From CAWDZK01 sp963726615 (GTDB lineage: Bacteria > Actinomycetota > Actinomycetes > JACCUZ01), in contig CAVSCX010000015.1 of assembly GCA_963726615.1 (NCBI GenBank), positions 186,001 through 250,000 on the forward strand: a DNA stretch of 64,000 bases, given 5' to 3'. The position numbers were made by a program, and so were the translations under genes. Shown here piece by piece: positions 17,024 through 24,859 of the stretch. Below the pieces are notes generated by a model. The model did no database searches and had not been told where the DNA came from. It saw nothing but the letters and a program-made list of their open reading frames with translations. The first letter of the stretch is position 1, and each line of letters opens with the position of its first letter.

Positions 17024-17404
17024 ATGGAACCGGGCGGGAACGTGGCCACCCAGCTGCGTCGCGGCGTCCTCGAGCACTGCGTGCTCGCCGTCCTGGCCCG
17101 GTCGCCGGAGTACGCGTTCGAGCTGGTGCGGCGGCTGTCCGAGGTCGACGGCCTGGTCACCAGCGAGGGCACCATCTACCCGCTGCTGTCCCGGCTGAGC
17201 AGGGACGGCCTGGTCTCGACGACCTGGCAGCCCTCGGAGGCCGGTCCGCCCCGCAAGTACTACGACCTGACCGACGCCGGGCGCCGCGTGCTGGACGCGT
17301 TCGCGGTGGAGTGGACCACGTTCACCGACGGGGTCGACGACCTTCTGCAGCAGGCCGGGAACGGCCGTTCGAGAGGAGCCCGAGGTGGCCGACGTGAGCG
17401 CTGA
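17024..17404 (+). CDS. PadR-family transcriptional regulator
   Basis: A 126-residue winged-helix protein. RRGVLEHCVLAVLARSPEYA and FELVRRLSEVDGLVTSEGTI lead to the recognition helix segment YPLLSRLSRDGLVSTTW. The typical wing GPPRKYYDLTDAGRRVLDAF follows, then a short C-terminal helix. PadR proteins are repressors that respond to small hydrophobic molecules or envelope stress. It overlaps the HAAS-domain membrane protein gene by 20 bases, the standard PadR-HAAS pairing, in which the membrane partner is thought to sense or transmit the signal. A dyad directly before the ATG suggests autoregulation. Confidence 0.9.
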   Translation: MEPGGNVATQLRRGVLEHCVLAVLARSPEYAFELVRRLSEVDGLVTSEGTIYPLLSRLSRDGLVSTTWQPSEAGPPRKYYDLTDAGRRVLDAFAVEWTTFTDGVDDLLQQAGNGRSRGARGGRRER

Positions 17405-18074
17405 CGACGTCCAACGGAATGCCGACCCGACCGACGCACCGCTGGTCCGGGACTACCTGGTCCGCCTCGCCGACGCCGCCCGCGTCCTTCCGCCGGACCG
17501 GCGGGCCGAGGTGCTGGCCGACGTGCGCGAGCACGTGCGCCAGGCCGTCGCGACCGAGGAGCTGGCCGGCAGCAGCCCCGAGGTCGCGCTGCGCACGGCC
17601 CTCGACCGGCTCGGGCCGCCGGAGGAGATCGTCCGTGCCGAGGCCGAGCAGACCGGGATGCCGGACGGGTCGCGCGGAGTCGGCGGGATGCAGCGCTACG
17701 GCGACCCGATCGCCATCGTCCTGCTGCTCTTCGGCGGCTTCCTGCTCGGCATCGGCTGGCTCGTCGGGCTCGTGCTGCTCTGGGTCTCCGACAGCTGGCG
17801 GGCCCGGGAGAAGGTTCTCGGCACGCTGGTCTGGCCGTTCGGGTACGCCGGCGTGCTGGTCCTCGGGGGTGCGGCCTCCTTGACCGTCGGCGAGGTCTGC
17901 ACCACCGTCGGGACCTCGGCCGGCGACGCGACGACCACCTGCACCGGGGGGCCGCCGTACCCGGCCTGGGTCGGGATCATCCTGCTGGTGGTGGTCCTGG
18001 CCGGGCCCGCGCTGATGGCCGCGCTGCTCTGGCGCCGGCGGTCTGCGGTGCTGGCCGAACGCGGGCTCGGCTGA
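17385..18074 (+). CDS. HAAS-domain membrane protein (PadR partner)
   Basis: A 229-residue protein starting at GTG 17385. The N-terminal 75 residues form a HAAS-type helical domain: VRDYLVRLADAARVLPPDRR, then EVLADVREHVRQAV, then VALRTALDRLGPPEEIVRAE. Four membrane segments follow (near PIAIVLLLFGGFLLGIGWLV, LVGLVLLWVSD, FGYAGVLVLGGAASL and VGIILLVVVLAGPALMAALL). HAAS domains occur beside PadR regulators and are proposed signalling modules. An outer loop with two Cys (EVCTTVG, TTTCTGG) may form a disulphide. It is cotranscribed with padR. A paralogue of the same plan is at 33499-34128. Confidence 0.8.
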   Translation: MADVSADDVQRNADPTDAPLVRDYLVRLADAARVLPPDRRAEVLADVREHVRQAVATEELAGSSPEVALRTALDRLGPPEEIVRAEAEQTGMPDGSRGVGGMQRYGDPIAIVLLLFGGFLLGIGWLVGLVLLWVSDSWRAREKVLGTLVWPFGYAGVLVLGGAASLTVGEVCTTVGTSAGDATTTCTGGPPYPAWVGIILLVVVLAGPALMAALLWRRRSAVLAERGLG

Positions 18075-18158
18075 CCGCGGGAGGACCCTGCAGACGTCGC
18101 TGGCGGCGTGCGACGGCACCAGGGGGTCGACGCCGGGACGTGGAGCTGCGGCGCCCGG

Positions 18159-18650
18159 CTAGCCCACGATCTCGTACCCGTAGGCCGCAGCGCGCTGCAC
18201 GACCCGCTCGATGTCGATGGCTGTCGGCGGGGGGTAGGTCAGCGACTGTGCCGGCTGGCCCACCTCGGCCACGAACCGCTCGAACTTCGCCGGTGCGGTG
18301 AGGTGCCAGATCCGGGCGGGCGCGTCGTCCCCGACGCGGAAGCCGTGGAGGACGCCTCGAGGCAGCACGACCGTGTCGCCCGGGCCCACGGTCCACTCCT
18401 GGCCGGCGCAGGTCACCGACATGCTTCCCTCGATGATGCCGAAGACCTCCTCCTCGTCGTGGTGGATGTGGCTCGGAGGGGCGAAGCCCGGAGGCATGTA
18501 CTGCTCGAGCAGGGTGAAGGACCCGGCGGTGTCCTCCGCCCCGGCCTTCAGCGTCATCAGGGACCCGAGGAACCACCACGCCCGCGACCCGTCCCCCGGG
18601 CCGTAGACGTGCCCCTGCTGCTCCCGCTGCTGCTGCCGTTCGTCGGTCAT
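18159..18650 (-). CDS. Cupin-domain protein
   Basis: A 163-residue cupin with motif 1 PPSHIHHDEEEVFGIIEGSM (His, His and Glu ligands) and motif 2 LPRGVLHGFRVGDD. The N-terminal part (GDGSRAWWFLGSLMTLKAG) is common in cupins near quercetinase or reductase genes. The ATG at 18650 is chosen for its AAGGA site; an ATG at 18689 that overlaps the upstream reductase stop (TCAT at 18686-18689) is the alternative and adds 13 codons. It follows the NmrA-like gene on the same strand and is probably in its operon. Confidence 0.8.
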   Translation of the reverse strand: MTDERQQQREQQGHVYGPGDGSRAWWFLGSLMTLKAGAEDTAGSFTLLEQYMPPGFAPPSHIHHDEEEVFGIIEGSMSVTCAGQEWTVGPGDTVVLPRGVLHGFRVGDDAPARIWHLTAPAKFERFVAEVGQPAQSLTYPPPTAIDIERVVQRAAAYGYEIVG

Positions 18651-18685
18651 CTCGATGTTCCTTCCTGCTCCGTCACGCTGCGTGG

Positions 18686-19570
18686 TCATGCTGCGTCCCC
18701 GTCGGACAACAGCGTGGGCCAGCTCTGCCGGCCCAGCCAGGCGTCGACGCCGTGCCAGTCGACCTCGGGATGCGCCGCGTGCACGGCGGCCACGTCGACC
18801 TGGTAGCCACCGGCCTCGAGGAAGGCGTACATGGCCCGCAGGTCCGTGTCGGCGACAGACTCGAGCGGTGGTGCGGCGTACCGCACGTCGCGCCCGGTCG
18901 CCCTGGCCAGGGCCGCGGCGAGCTTGTCACCGGTCGTGACGTCCGAGGCGATCTCGACCCTGCGGCCGAGGAACCGCCCCGGCTGCTCGATGGCGAGGAC
19001 GACGAACGCGGCGACGTCGTCGACGACCGTGAGCTGACGTGGGGCGTGGCCGCTGACCGGTACGCCGATGCTCCCTGCGCGCAGGCCGGGCAGGGCCCAC
19101 GGGGCGACCACCATGTCGAGGAACTCGGTCGGGGCCACCACGGTCCAGGGGAGCCCGGACTGGTGGAGGTGGCCCTCGACGACGTTCTTGCTCTCGAAGT
19201 GAGGGACGCCGGTGCCGCGGTCCGCGCTGGCCACCGAGCTGTAGACGACGTGCCCGACTCCTGCCTCCACCGCCGCGTCGACGAGGGCCTTGCCGTGCCG
19301 CACTTCGGCCGTCGTGCCCTCCGGCAGGAACGGAGTCGCCATCACGAACGCCGCGTCGGCGCCGCGCATGGCGCGGACGAGCGAGGCCCGGTCGTCGAAG
19401 TCGCCGGCGAACACGCGGGCACCGCCAGACCGCAGCACGGCCGACGAGGGCGACTCCGCGTCGCGGACGACGGCGTGCACCCGGTGCCCGCCGGCGAGAA
19501 GCCGCCGTGCCAGCGCGCCACCCTGCGCCCCGCTGGCCCCAGCGACAGCGACAACCTTGCTGCTGGACAT
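18686..19570 (-). CDS. NmrA-like NAD(P)-binding protein
   Basis: A 294-residue Rossmann-fold protein of the NmrA/HSCARG group. The N-terminal nucleotide site is VVAVAGASGAQGGALARRLL (GxSGxxG), followed by DFDDRASLVRAMRGADAAF and the strand VGHVVYSSVASADRG. A YxxxK catalytic pair is absent, but there is a conserved SKNVVEGHL helix as in atypical SDRs. Such proteins are redox sensors or quinone-type reductases. It has a GGAG site before ATG 19570, is divergent from a TetR gene and is followed by a cupin; regulation by that TetR is likely. Confidence 0.85.
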   Translation of the reverse strand: MSSSKVVAVAGASGAQGGALARRLLAGGHRVHAVVRDAESPSSAVLRSGGARVFAGDFDDRASLVRAMRGADAAFVMATPFLPEGTTAEVRHGKALVDAAVEAGVGHVVYSSVASADRGTGVPHFESKNVVEGHLHQSGLPWTVVAPTEFLDMVVAPWALPGLRAGSIGVPVSGHAPRQLTVVDDVAAFVVLAIEQPGRFLGRRVEIASDVTTGDKLAAALARATGRDVRYAAPPLESVADTDLRAMYAFLEAGGYQVDVAAVHAAHPEVDWHGVDAWLGRQSWPTLLSDGDAA

Positions 19571-19592
19571 GTCGTTCTCCTGGGTTCCGAGC

Positions 19593-19644
19593 CGACTCCG
19601 CTAGAGTCGACTACATCGAATATTGATTGGACGGTACTCTAGCG
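19593..19644. promoter_or_regulatory. Operator region between NmrA-like and TetR genes
   Basis: The 76-base divergent gap holds three nested dyads: CGACTC-N5-GAGTCG (19593-19609), the palindrome AGTCGACT (19605-19612), and a wide pair CGCTAGAGT (19599-19607) with ACTCTAGCG (19636-19644). The right arm overlaps a -10 box TACTCT (19635-19640) six bases before the TetR ATG, so that mRNA is likely leaderless and self-repressed. Confidence 0.55.
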
Positions 19645-19646
19645 AA

Positions 19647-20321
19647 ATGGACAGCGTCAAGAGGCCGTACCGCTCACCCCGTCGTGAGGCCCAGGCGGCG
19701 AGAACCCGCGATGCGGTGGTCGCCGCAGCCCGTCGGCTGCTGGCCGCCGACGGGCTGCGGACGACGACGATGGAGACCATCGCCGGGGAGGCCGGTGTGT
19801 CGGTACAGACCGTCTACGCCACGTTCGGCTCCAAGGCCGCGCTCCTGATCGCCGTGCTGGACGGGGTGGAGGCCGATGCCGACGCGGCCGGTGCGGCGAC
19901 GTCGATCGCGACCGCAGTCAGCCCGCGCGCCCAGCTGCGCGAGATCGCGGCGTTCCACCGGCGGCTCTTCGAACGCGGGGCCGACGTGATCGCTGTTGCC
20001 CTGAGCGGGGCGGGAGCCGACCCCGACCTCGCGGCCCACGTGGCCACCGGCCATCGCCGCCGGCGGGCTGCGCAGCTGCCTGTGGTCCGCGACTGGGACC
20101 GGCGGGGCGCCTTGCGCCCGGGTGTACGCGTACGTGAGGCGTCGGACGTCCTGTGGGCCCTCACCAGCCCGGACCTGTACCTCCTGCACGTCACGGGTAG
20201 CCGCTGGTCACCCTCGCGCTACGAGTCCTGGCTCCGGTCCACCCTCGAGCGACTGCTGCTGGTCGAGCAACCCGGTTCCGCGACGGACCGGACCGGAGGG
20301 CGTGGCCCCGGCGCGCGCTGA
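19647..20321 (+). CDS. TetR-family transcriptional regulator
   Basis: A 224-residue regulator starting MDSVKRPYRSPRREAQAART. The HTH reads TTMETIAGEAGVSVQTVYATFGSKAAL, the textbook TetR pattern. The C-terminal domain is helical and unassigned. The ATG at 19647 is favoured over an upstream alternative (19623) because the TACTCT -10 box lies between them. It is divergent from the NmrA-like/cupin pair, its probable target. Its stop is three bases from the end of the convergent XPB gene. Confidence 0.85.
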   Translation: MDSVKRPYRSPRREAQAARTRDAVVAAARRLLAADGLRTTTMETIAGEAGVSVQTVYATFGSKAALLIAVLDGVEADADAAGAATSIATAVSPRAQLREIAAFHRRLFERGADVIAVALSGAGADPDLAAHVATGHRRRRAAQLPVVRDWDRRGALRPGVRVREASDVLWALTSPDLYLLHVTGSRWSPSRYESWLRSTLERLLLVEQPGSATDRTGGRGPGAR

Positions 20322-20324
20322 ATG

Positions 20325-21977
20325 TCAGCTCGGGTCGAGCGTGGGCAGGTCCTCGGAGTCGACGATCCGGTAGGCGTAGCCCTGCTCGGCCAGGAACCGC
20401 TGCCGGTGCGCCGCGAAGTCCTGGTCGACGGTGTCCCGGGCGGTCACGGCGTAGAACCGTGCGGTGCGACCGTCGGACTTGGGACGCAGCACCCGGCCGA
20501 GGCGCTGGGCCTCCTCCTGCCGCGAGCCGAACGTTCCCGACACCTGGATCGCGACAGCGGCCTCGGGCAGGTCGATGGAGAAGTTCGCGACCTTGGACAC
20601 GACGAGCAGCGACTCCTCGCCGGTCCGGAACGCCTGGAACAGCCGTTCGCGCTCCTTCACCGTGGTGTCGCCCTTGATGACCGGCGCGTCCAGACGCTCC
20701 CCCAGGTCGTCGAGCTGGTCGAGGTACTGCCCGATCACCAGCGTCTGGTCGCCGCGGTGGCGCGCCACGAGCTCCTCCACGACCCGGGTCTTCGACGGCG
20801 TGCAGGAGGCGAACCTGTACCGCTCCTCCGGCTCCGCGGTCGCGTACGCGAGCCGCTCGGAGTCGGTCAGCGTCACCCGCACCTCGACGCAGTCGGCCGG
20901 GGCGATCCAGCCCTGCGCCTCGATGTCCTTCCACGGCGCGTCGTAGCGCTTGGGCCCGATCAGCGAGAACACGTCGCCCTCGCGGCCGTCCTCCCGGACC
21001 AGGGTCGCCGTGAGGCCGAGCCGGCGGCGGGCCTGCAGGTCGGCGGTCATCCGGAAGATCGGCGCGGGCAGCAGGTGCACCTCGTCGTAGACGACGAGCC
21101 CCCAGTCCCGGGCGTCGAGCAGCTCGAGGTGGGTGTAGACGCCCTTCCGGCGGGTGGTCATCACCTGGTACGTCGCGATGGTGACCGGCCGGACCTCCTT
21201 GCGGGCGCCGGAGTACTCGCCGATCTCGTCGTCGGTCAGGGAGGTGCGCTTGAGCAGCTCGTGCCGCCACTGCCGGGCCGAGACCGTGTTCGTCACGAGG
21301 ATCAGCGTGGTCGCGCCGGCCTGCGCCATCGCCGCGGCGCCGACGATCGTCTTGCCTGCGCCGCACGGCAGCACCACCACGCCGGAGCCGCCGTGCCAGA
21401 ACCCGTCGACGGCCTCCTGCTGGTAGGCGCGCATCGCCCACCCGTCCTCGCGGAGCGCGATCGCATGCGCCTCGCCGTCCACGTAGCCGGCGAGGTCCTC
21501 GGCCGGCCAGCCGAGCTTGAGCAGCACCTGCTTGAGGTGGCCACGCTCGGAGGGGTGCACGGCGACTGTGTCTTCGTCGACCCGGCCGCCGACCAGCGGC
21601 TGGACCTTCTTGGACCGGACGACCTCCTCGAGCACCGCGCGGTCGGTGGTCACCAGGACCAGGCCGTGCACCGGGTGCTTCTCCAGCCGCAGCCGGCCGT
21701 AGCGGGCCATCGTGTCGGCCACGTCCACGAGCAGCGCGTGCGGGACGGCGTAGCGGGAGTAGCGGAGCAGGACGTCGACGACCTGCTCGGCGTCGTGGCC
21801 GGCCGCCCGGGCGTTCCACAGCCCCAGCGGCGTGAGCCGGTAGGTGTGCACGTGCTCGGGGGAGCGCTCCAGCTCGGCGAACGGCGCGATCGACCGCCGG
21901 CAGTCGGCGGCCTGCTCGTGGTCGACCTCGAGCAGGAGGGTCTTGTCCGACTGCACGATCAGAGGGCCGTCAGTCAC
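20325..21977 (-). CDS. XPB-type DNA repair helicase
   Basis: A 550-residue superfamily 2 helicase with the bacterial XPB plan. The N-terminal helicase-associated part (residues 1-170) has RYSRYAVPHALLVDVADTMA. Motif I is LPCGAGKTIVGAAAMAQAG, motif II is VYDEVHLLPAPIFR (DEVH), motif III is LGLTATLVREDG and motif VI is QRLGRVLRPKSDGR. The RED motif of XPB is seen as VREDGREGD. It unwinds DNA 3'-5' and in bacteria is linked to repair. Start is GTG 21977 after GGAAAGG. Its usual neighbour, the helicase-associated protein, is here about 8 kb away at 29974-32346. Confidence 0.93.
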   Translation of the reverse strand: MTDGPLIVQSDKTLLLEVDHEQAADCRRSIAPFAELERSPEHVHTYRLTPLGLWNARAAGHDAEQVVDVLLRYSRYAVPHALLVDVADTMARYGRLRLEKHPVHGLVLVTTDRAVLEEVVRSKKVQPLVGGRVDEDTVAVHPSERGHLKQVLLKLGWPAEDLAGYVDGEAHAIALREDGWAMRAYQQEAVDGFWHGGSGVVVLPCGAGKTIVGAAAMAQAGATTLILVTNTVSARQWRHELLKRTSLTDDEIGEYSGARKEVRPVTIATYQVMTTRRKGVYTHLELLDARDWGLVVYDEVHLLPAPIFRMTADLQARRRLGLTATLVREDGREGDVFSLIGPKRYDAPWKDIEAQGWIAPADCVEVRVTLTDSERLAYATAEPEERYRFASCTPSKTRVVEELVARHRGDQTLVIGQYLDQLDDLGERLDAPVIKGDTTVKERERLFQAFRTGEESLLVVSKVANFSIDLPEAAVAIQVSGTFGSRQEEAQRLGRVLRPKSDGRTARFYAVTARDTVDQDFAAHRQRFLAEQGYAYRIVDSEDLPTLDPS

Positions 21978-22088
21978 GCAGGGCCTTTCCAGGGTGGGTG
22001 GCGAGCAGGTTCACGCCGGACCAGTGTCAACCATCGGCGGGCATGATCGCTTCCGCCCCGGTGCGTTCCCTCGCGAGGTCCGTAGCGA

Positions 22089-22136
22089 CACGACGGCGGC
22101 ACTGCGGAACGGCTGTCCGCAGTGCCGCCGGTCGTG
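22089..22136 (-). terminator. Strong hairpin terminator after the 22144-24576 gene
   Basis: A perfect 14-base stem (22095-22108 paired with 22116-22129, loop of seven) is extended by CACGAC/GTCGTG (22089-22094 and 22131-22136) with one bulged base. It starts eight bases beyond the stop codon of the propeller gene. The rest of the gap to 21977 shows nothing else. Confidence 0.75.
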
Positions 22137-22143
22137 AGAGCGG

Positions 22144-24576
22144 TCAGCCCCTCGTGTAGACGCCCCGCAGGTAGGCCTTGACGCGCACGCTCCCGGAGCG
22201 GTTGACCAGCTTGACCTTCCCCGCCTTGTTCACCTTCACGATGACCCGGTTCGTCACGGCGGTTCCCCGCTCCGGGTACAGCGTCGGGTGAGCGAGGCAC
22301 TTCTTCTTGCCCGCTGCCTTGCGGCACGCGGCCAGGTCGGACGACCGGCTGGCCCGTTTCGCGGTCAGGGCCAGCTCGACCGCCACCGTCCCGGTCGGCC
22401 GCATGGTCTTCGGGATCGTCAGCACGTAGGTCGAGCCGACCGTGGTGGCCTTGAGCACCCGCTGGGGCCGGGCCAGGCCGGTGAACAGCGCCCGCGACGA
22501 GTTGCTGACGTACCAGCCCTGGACGTCGAGCGTGACCCGTGCCTTCCCGCGGGAGTTGAAGACGCGGACCTTCGAACCCGCCGGCAGCGTCACGGTTGCG
22601 AGGCCTGCTGCGCGACCGCGTCGGTCGACGGTGACGACCTTGCTGCGCTTGCAGGCGGCCTTCGACGTCCCGCCTGCGCAGACCGAGACGAACGTGCGCT
22701 TCGTGCCCGCCTGCACGCTGACGTTGACGGCTGCTGCCTTCGCGCCGGCCGGTGCCGGGAGGCTGACGGTCTTGATCTTCCGGGGGCCGACCTTCTTGCC
22801 GGTCACCGCTCGCTTCGGCGTCGCGAGCACCTGGAACCGCGTCCCGACCGGAGCCTGCGTGATGGCTCCGCCACCTCCGCCCACGCTGCCCGGCGGAGCG
22901 GCCAGCACGGTCTGGGTGACGACCGGCGAGCTGCTCGCGGCGTACGTGCCGCTGGAGCTGTACACAGCCCGCAGCGGGTGGGTGCCCTGACCCAGGGTCG
23001 CTGTGGTCGTCGACGCGCTGCCGCCGCTCAGGGCGACCGTCTTGAGCTGGGTGGAGCCGTCGAAGAAGGTGACCGTGCCGCCGATGCCGGGCCCGCCCGT
23101 GACGGTGGCGTTGAGCGTGACCGCGCCGCCCGCCGTCGACGGGTTGGGCGAGGTCGTCAGGGCCGTCGAGGTCGGGGTCGCCGCGGCCGGCGGCGGCGCC
23201 ACCTCGCCGGTCGGGCACGGCCCGCCGGCGCAGCCGTGCAGGTAGGTGTCGACGCCCGGCCGGTCGTCGCTCCCGAGCCCCACCAGGCCCCACGCGGCGG
23301 TGTCGACCTGCTGCTTGGTGGTGGTCGTGTCGTTCACGAACGGGTGCGCCGAGCTGGCGATGAACGCCTCACCCAGCCCGTTCGGGAAGCTCAGCGTGCC
23401 CAACGGCGCGGAGTTGCGGTAGACCGCCCCGCCGTTGACCCGGTCGGTCATGAACACGTGCGCGGCACCCTGGTCGAGGACCAGCACCGGACGGGTCGCG
23501 TCCCGGCTGACGCCGCCCGCCTTGCGGGTGATGACGGTGTGCTGGGCCCACGGCGAGCTGCCGTTGCGCTCGAGCACCGACACCAGCGGGTCGTCCGTCC
23601 CCTTGAAGCTCGTCTTGACGGCGAGCATCACCCTGTCACCGGCGGTCTTGACGCTGATGTGGTTGTCGCCGACGCCGTCGCCCTCCAACGCGACCTCCGG
23701 TCCCCCGAAGCCGGAGCCGTTGAAGGTCGAGAAGAAGAAGCCGCCGTAGGGCGCCGCGGTCGTGCTGGTGCGGCTCCACATGATGCCGACCTGCCCGGCG
23801 CCGAAGCCGACGGCCTGGGCGATGTCGTCGCTGGACGACGTGGCCGGCCCGGGCGGCCCGGAGATGGGTGACCGGGTGCCGGTGTCGATCTGCACCGGGG
23901 CCTCCCAGCCGGCTCCCGTCAGCCCGTCGGTGCTCTTCATCCACCAGACGCCGTTGTTGGACGTGTAGGCGATGAACAGGGAGCTGTTGCTCCGGGCGAT
24001 CGTGGCGTACTGCACGCCCTTCGCGGGAGTCTCGATGCCGTCGTCGAAGCGGCCCGGCTTGCCCTCGATCGGGTCGCCGTCGACGAACAGCGGGTTCAGG
24101 ACGTAGGTCTTGGACGTGGCGTCGTAGTCGTAGGCGAAGACCTTGACCGCGCCGGTCTCGGTCCGGGCGTAGGACGACACGACGTAGAGCTTGTTGCCGT
24201 AGGCGAGGACGTCGGGGTGGGACTGGTTGCGCTCGTCCACCTGGACCTTGGTGCTGACCCAGGTCTGGGACGCCATGTCGAGCCGGAAGATCGCCCACCG
24301 CGTCTCGTGCGGCACCAGGCCACCCTCTGCCGGTTCCATCATCACGGCCCACCAGGACCCGGCGTTCCACCAGACCTTGCTCTGCGAGGTGTGCGCCGTG
24401 ACGTCGTTGGTGGCGCTGCCGTAGGGGAAGTCGACGTAGCCCGCGCCGTCGGCGCGGGCCGCGGAGGCCGGGGCGACCGGCAGCAGGGGCAGGCCGAGCA
24501 GGGCGACAAGTGCCGCAAGGACGAACGTGACCACCGGCCGGCGGTGCGGACTGGTGATCGGTCGAGCGTGGTGCAT
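22144..24576 (-). CDS. Secreted beta-propeller protein with Ig-like and C-terminal repeat domains
   Basis: An 810-residue exported protein. Start at ATG 24576 gives a signal peptide (TFVLAALVALLGLPLLPVAP, cleaved near ASAARA). Residues about 45-430 form a propeller-like region rich in WW/GGF strands (SKVWWNAGSWWAVMM, VGIMWSRTSTTAAPYGGFFF). Next is a bacterial Ig-like domain (TALTTSPNPSTAGGAVTLNA, VTFFDGSTQLKTVALSGG). Two copies of a repeat of about 115 residues end the protein; each has a -VSVC-like strand, a CKxxK segment and a V-VxVxGxY end. It is a tandem paralogue of the 24860-27862 product, with a like signal peptide and promoter region. Ligand unknown; no catalytic residues identified. 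Confidence 0.75.
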   Translation of the reverse strand: MHHARPITSPHRRPVVTFVLAALVALLGLPLLPVAPASAARADGAGYVDFPYGSATNDVTAHTSQSKVWWNAGSWWAVMMEPAEGGLVPHETRWAIFRLDMASQTWVSTKVQVDERNQSHPDVLAYGNKLYVVSSYARTETGAVKVFAYDYDATSKTYVLNPLFVDGDPIEGKPGRFDDGIETPAKGVQYATIARSNSSLFIAYTSNNGVWWMKSTDGLTGAGWEAPVQIDTGTRSPISGPPGPATSSSDDIAQAVGFGAGQVGIMWSRTSTTAAPYGGFFFSTFNGSGFGGPEVALEGDGVGDNHISVKTAGDRVMLAVKTSFKGTDDPLVSVLERNGSSPWAQHTVITRKAGGVSRDATRPVLVLDQGAAHVFMTDRVNGGAVYRNSAPLGTLSFPNGLGEAFIASSAHPFVNDTTTTKQQVDTAAWGLVGLGSDDRPGVDTYLHGCAGGPCPTGEVAPPPAAATPTSTALTTSPNPSTAGGAVTLNATVTGGPGIGGTVTFFDGSTQLKTVALSGGSASTTTATLGQGTHPLRAVYSSSGTYAASSSPVVTQTVLAAPPGSVGGGGGAITQAPVGTRFQVLATPKRAVTGKKVGPRKIKTVSLPAPAGAKAAAVNVSVQAGTKRTFVSVCAGGTSKAACKRSKVVTVDRRGRAAGLATVTLPAGSKVRVFNSRGKARVTLDVQGWYVSNSSRALFTGLARPQRVLKATTVGSTYVLTIPKTMRPTGTVAVELALTAKRASRSSDLAACRKAAGKKKCLAHPTLYPERGTAVTNRVIVKVNKAGKVKLVNRSGSVRVKAYLRGVYTRG

Positions 24577-24612
24577 GAGCCCCCCAGGACGAGAATGTCT
24601 GCGATGTCTCGC

Positions 24613-24711
24613 GGGCGACTCCCTCACCCACGGCGCGCCGAACCTACCCCGAGTCACCAGCGCAAAGTGCCGGTATCGGGCGAATGGCCGAGCCGCGGAT
24701 GCGCTGTGTGA
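24613..24711 (-). promoter_or_regulatory. Conserved upstream element of propeller gene (copy A)
   Basis: About 100 bases beginning 37 bases before the start codon at 24576 align with 27901-28000 before the paralogue. On the minus strand both share GTCAC.CA.CGCAT, then TTCGCCCGATACC, then CTTTGC and GGGTGAGGGAG.CGCCC. Such non-coding conservation at matched distance suggests a shared promoter with a 5' leader. Confidence 0.55.
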
Positions 24712-24799
24712 CCGCACCTGCACCTCGGGTGAGAAACGCGGGCTGAGGCCGCCTGCCTGCCCGTCGGCCACCGCCGTGCGGACGGCGCGTACGGACGCG

Positions 24800-24836
24800 G
24801 ACGGGCCCGCCTCGCCGGGTGCGAGACGGGCCCGTC
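24800..24836 (-). terminator. Hairpin terminator after the 24860-27862 gene
   Basis: Stem GACGGGCCCG (24800-24809) pairs with CGGGCCCGTC (24827-24836); an inner CTCG/CGAG helix fills part of the loop. It lies 24 bases after the stop codon on the minus strand and separates the two tandem propeller genes. Confidence 0.7.
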
Positions 24837-24859
24837 AGCCCCGTGGCGAGGCCCTTCGG

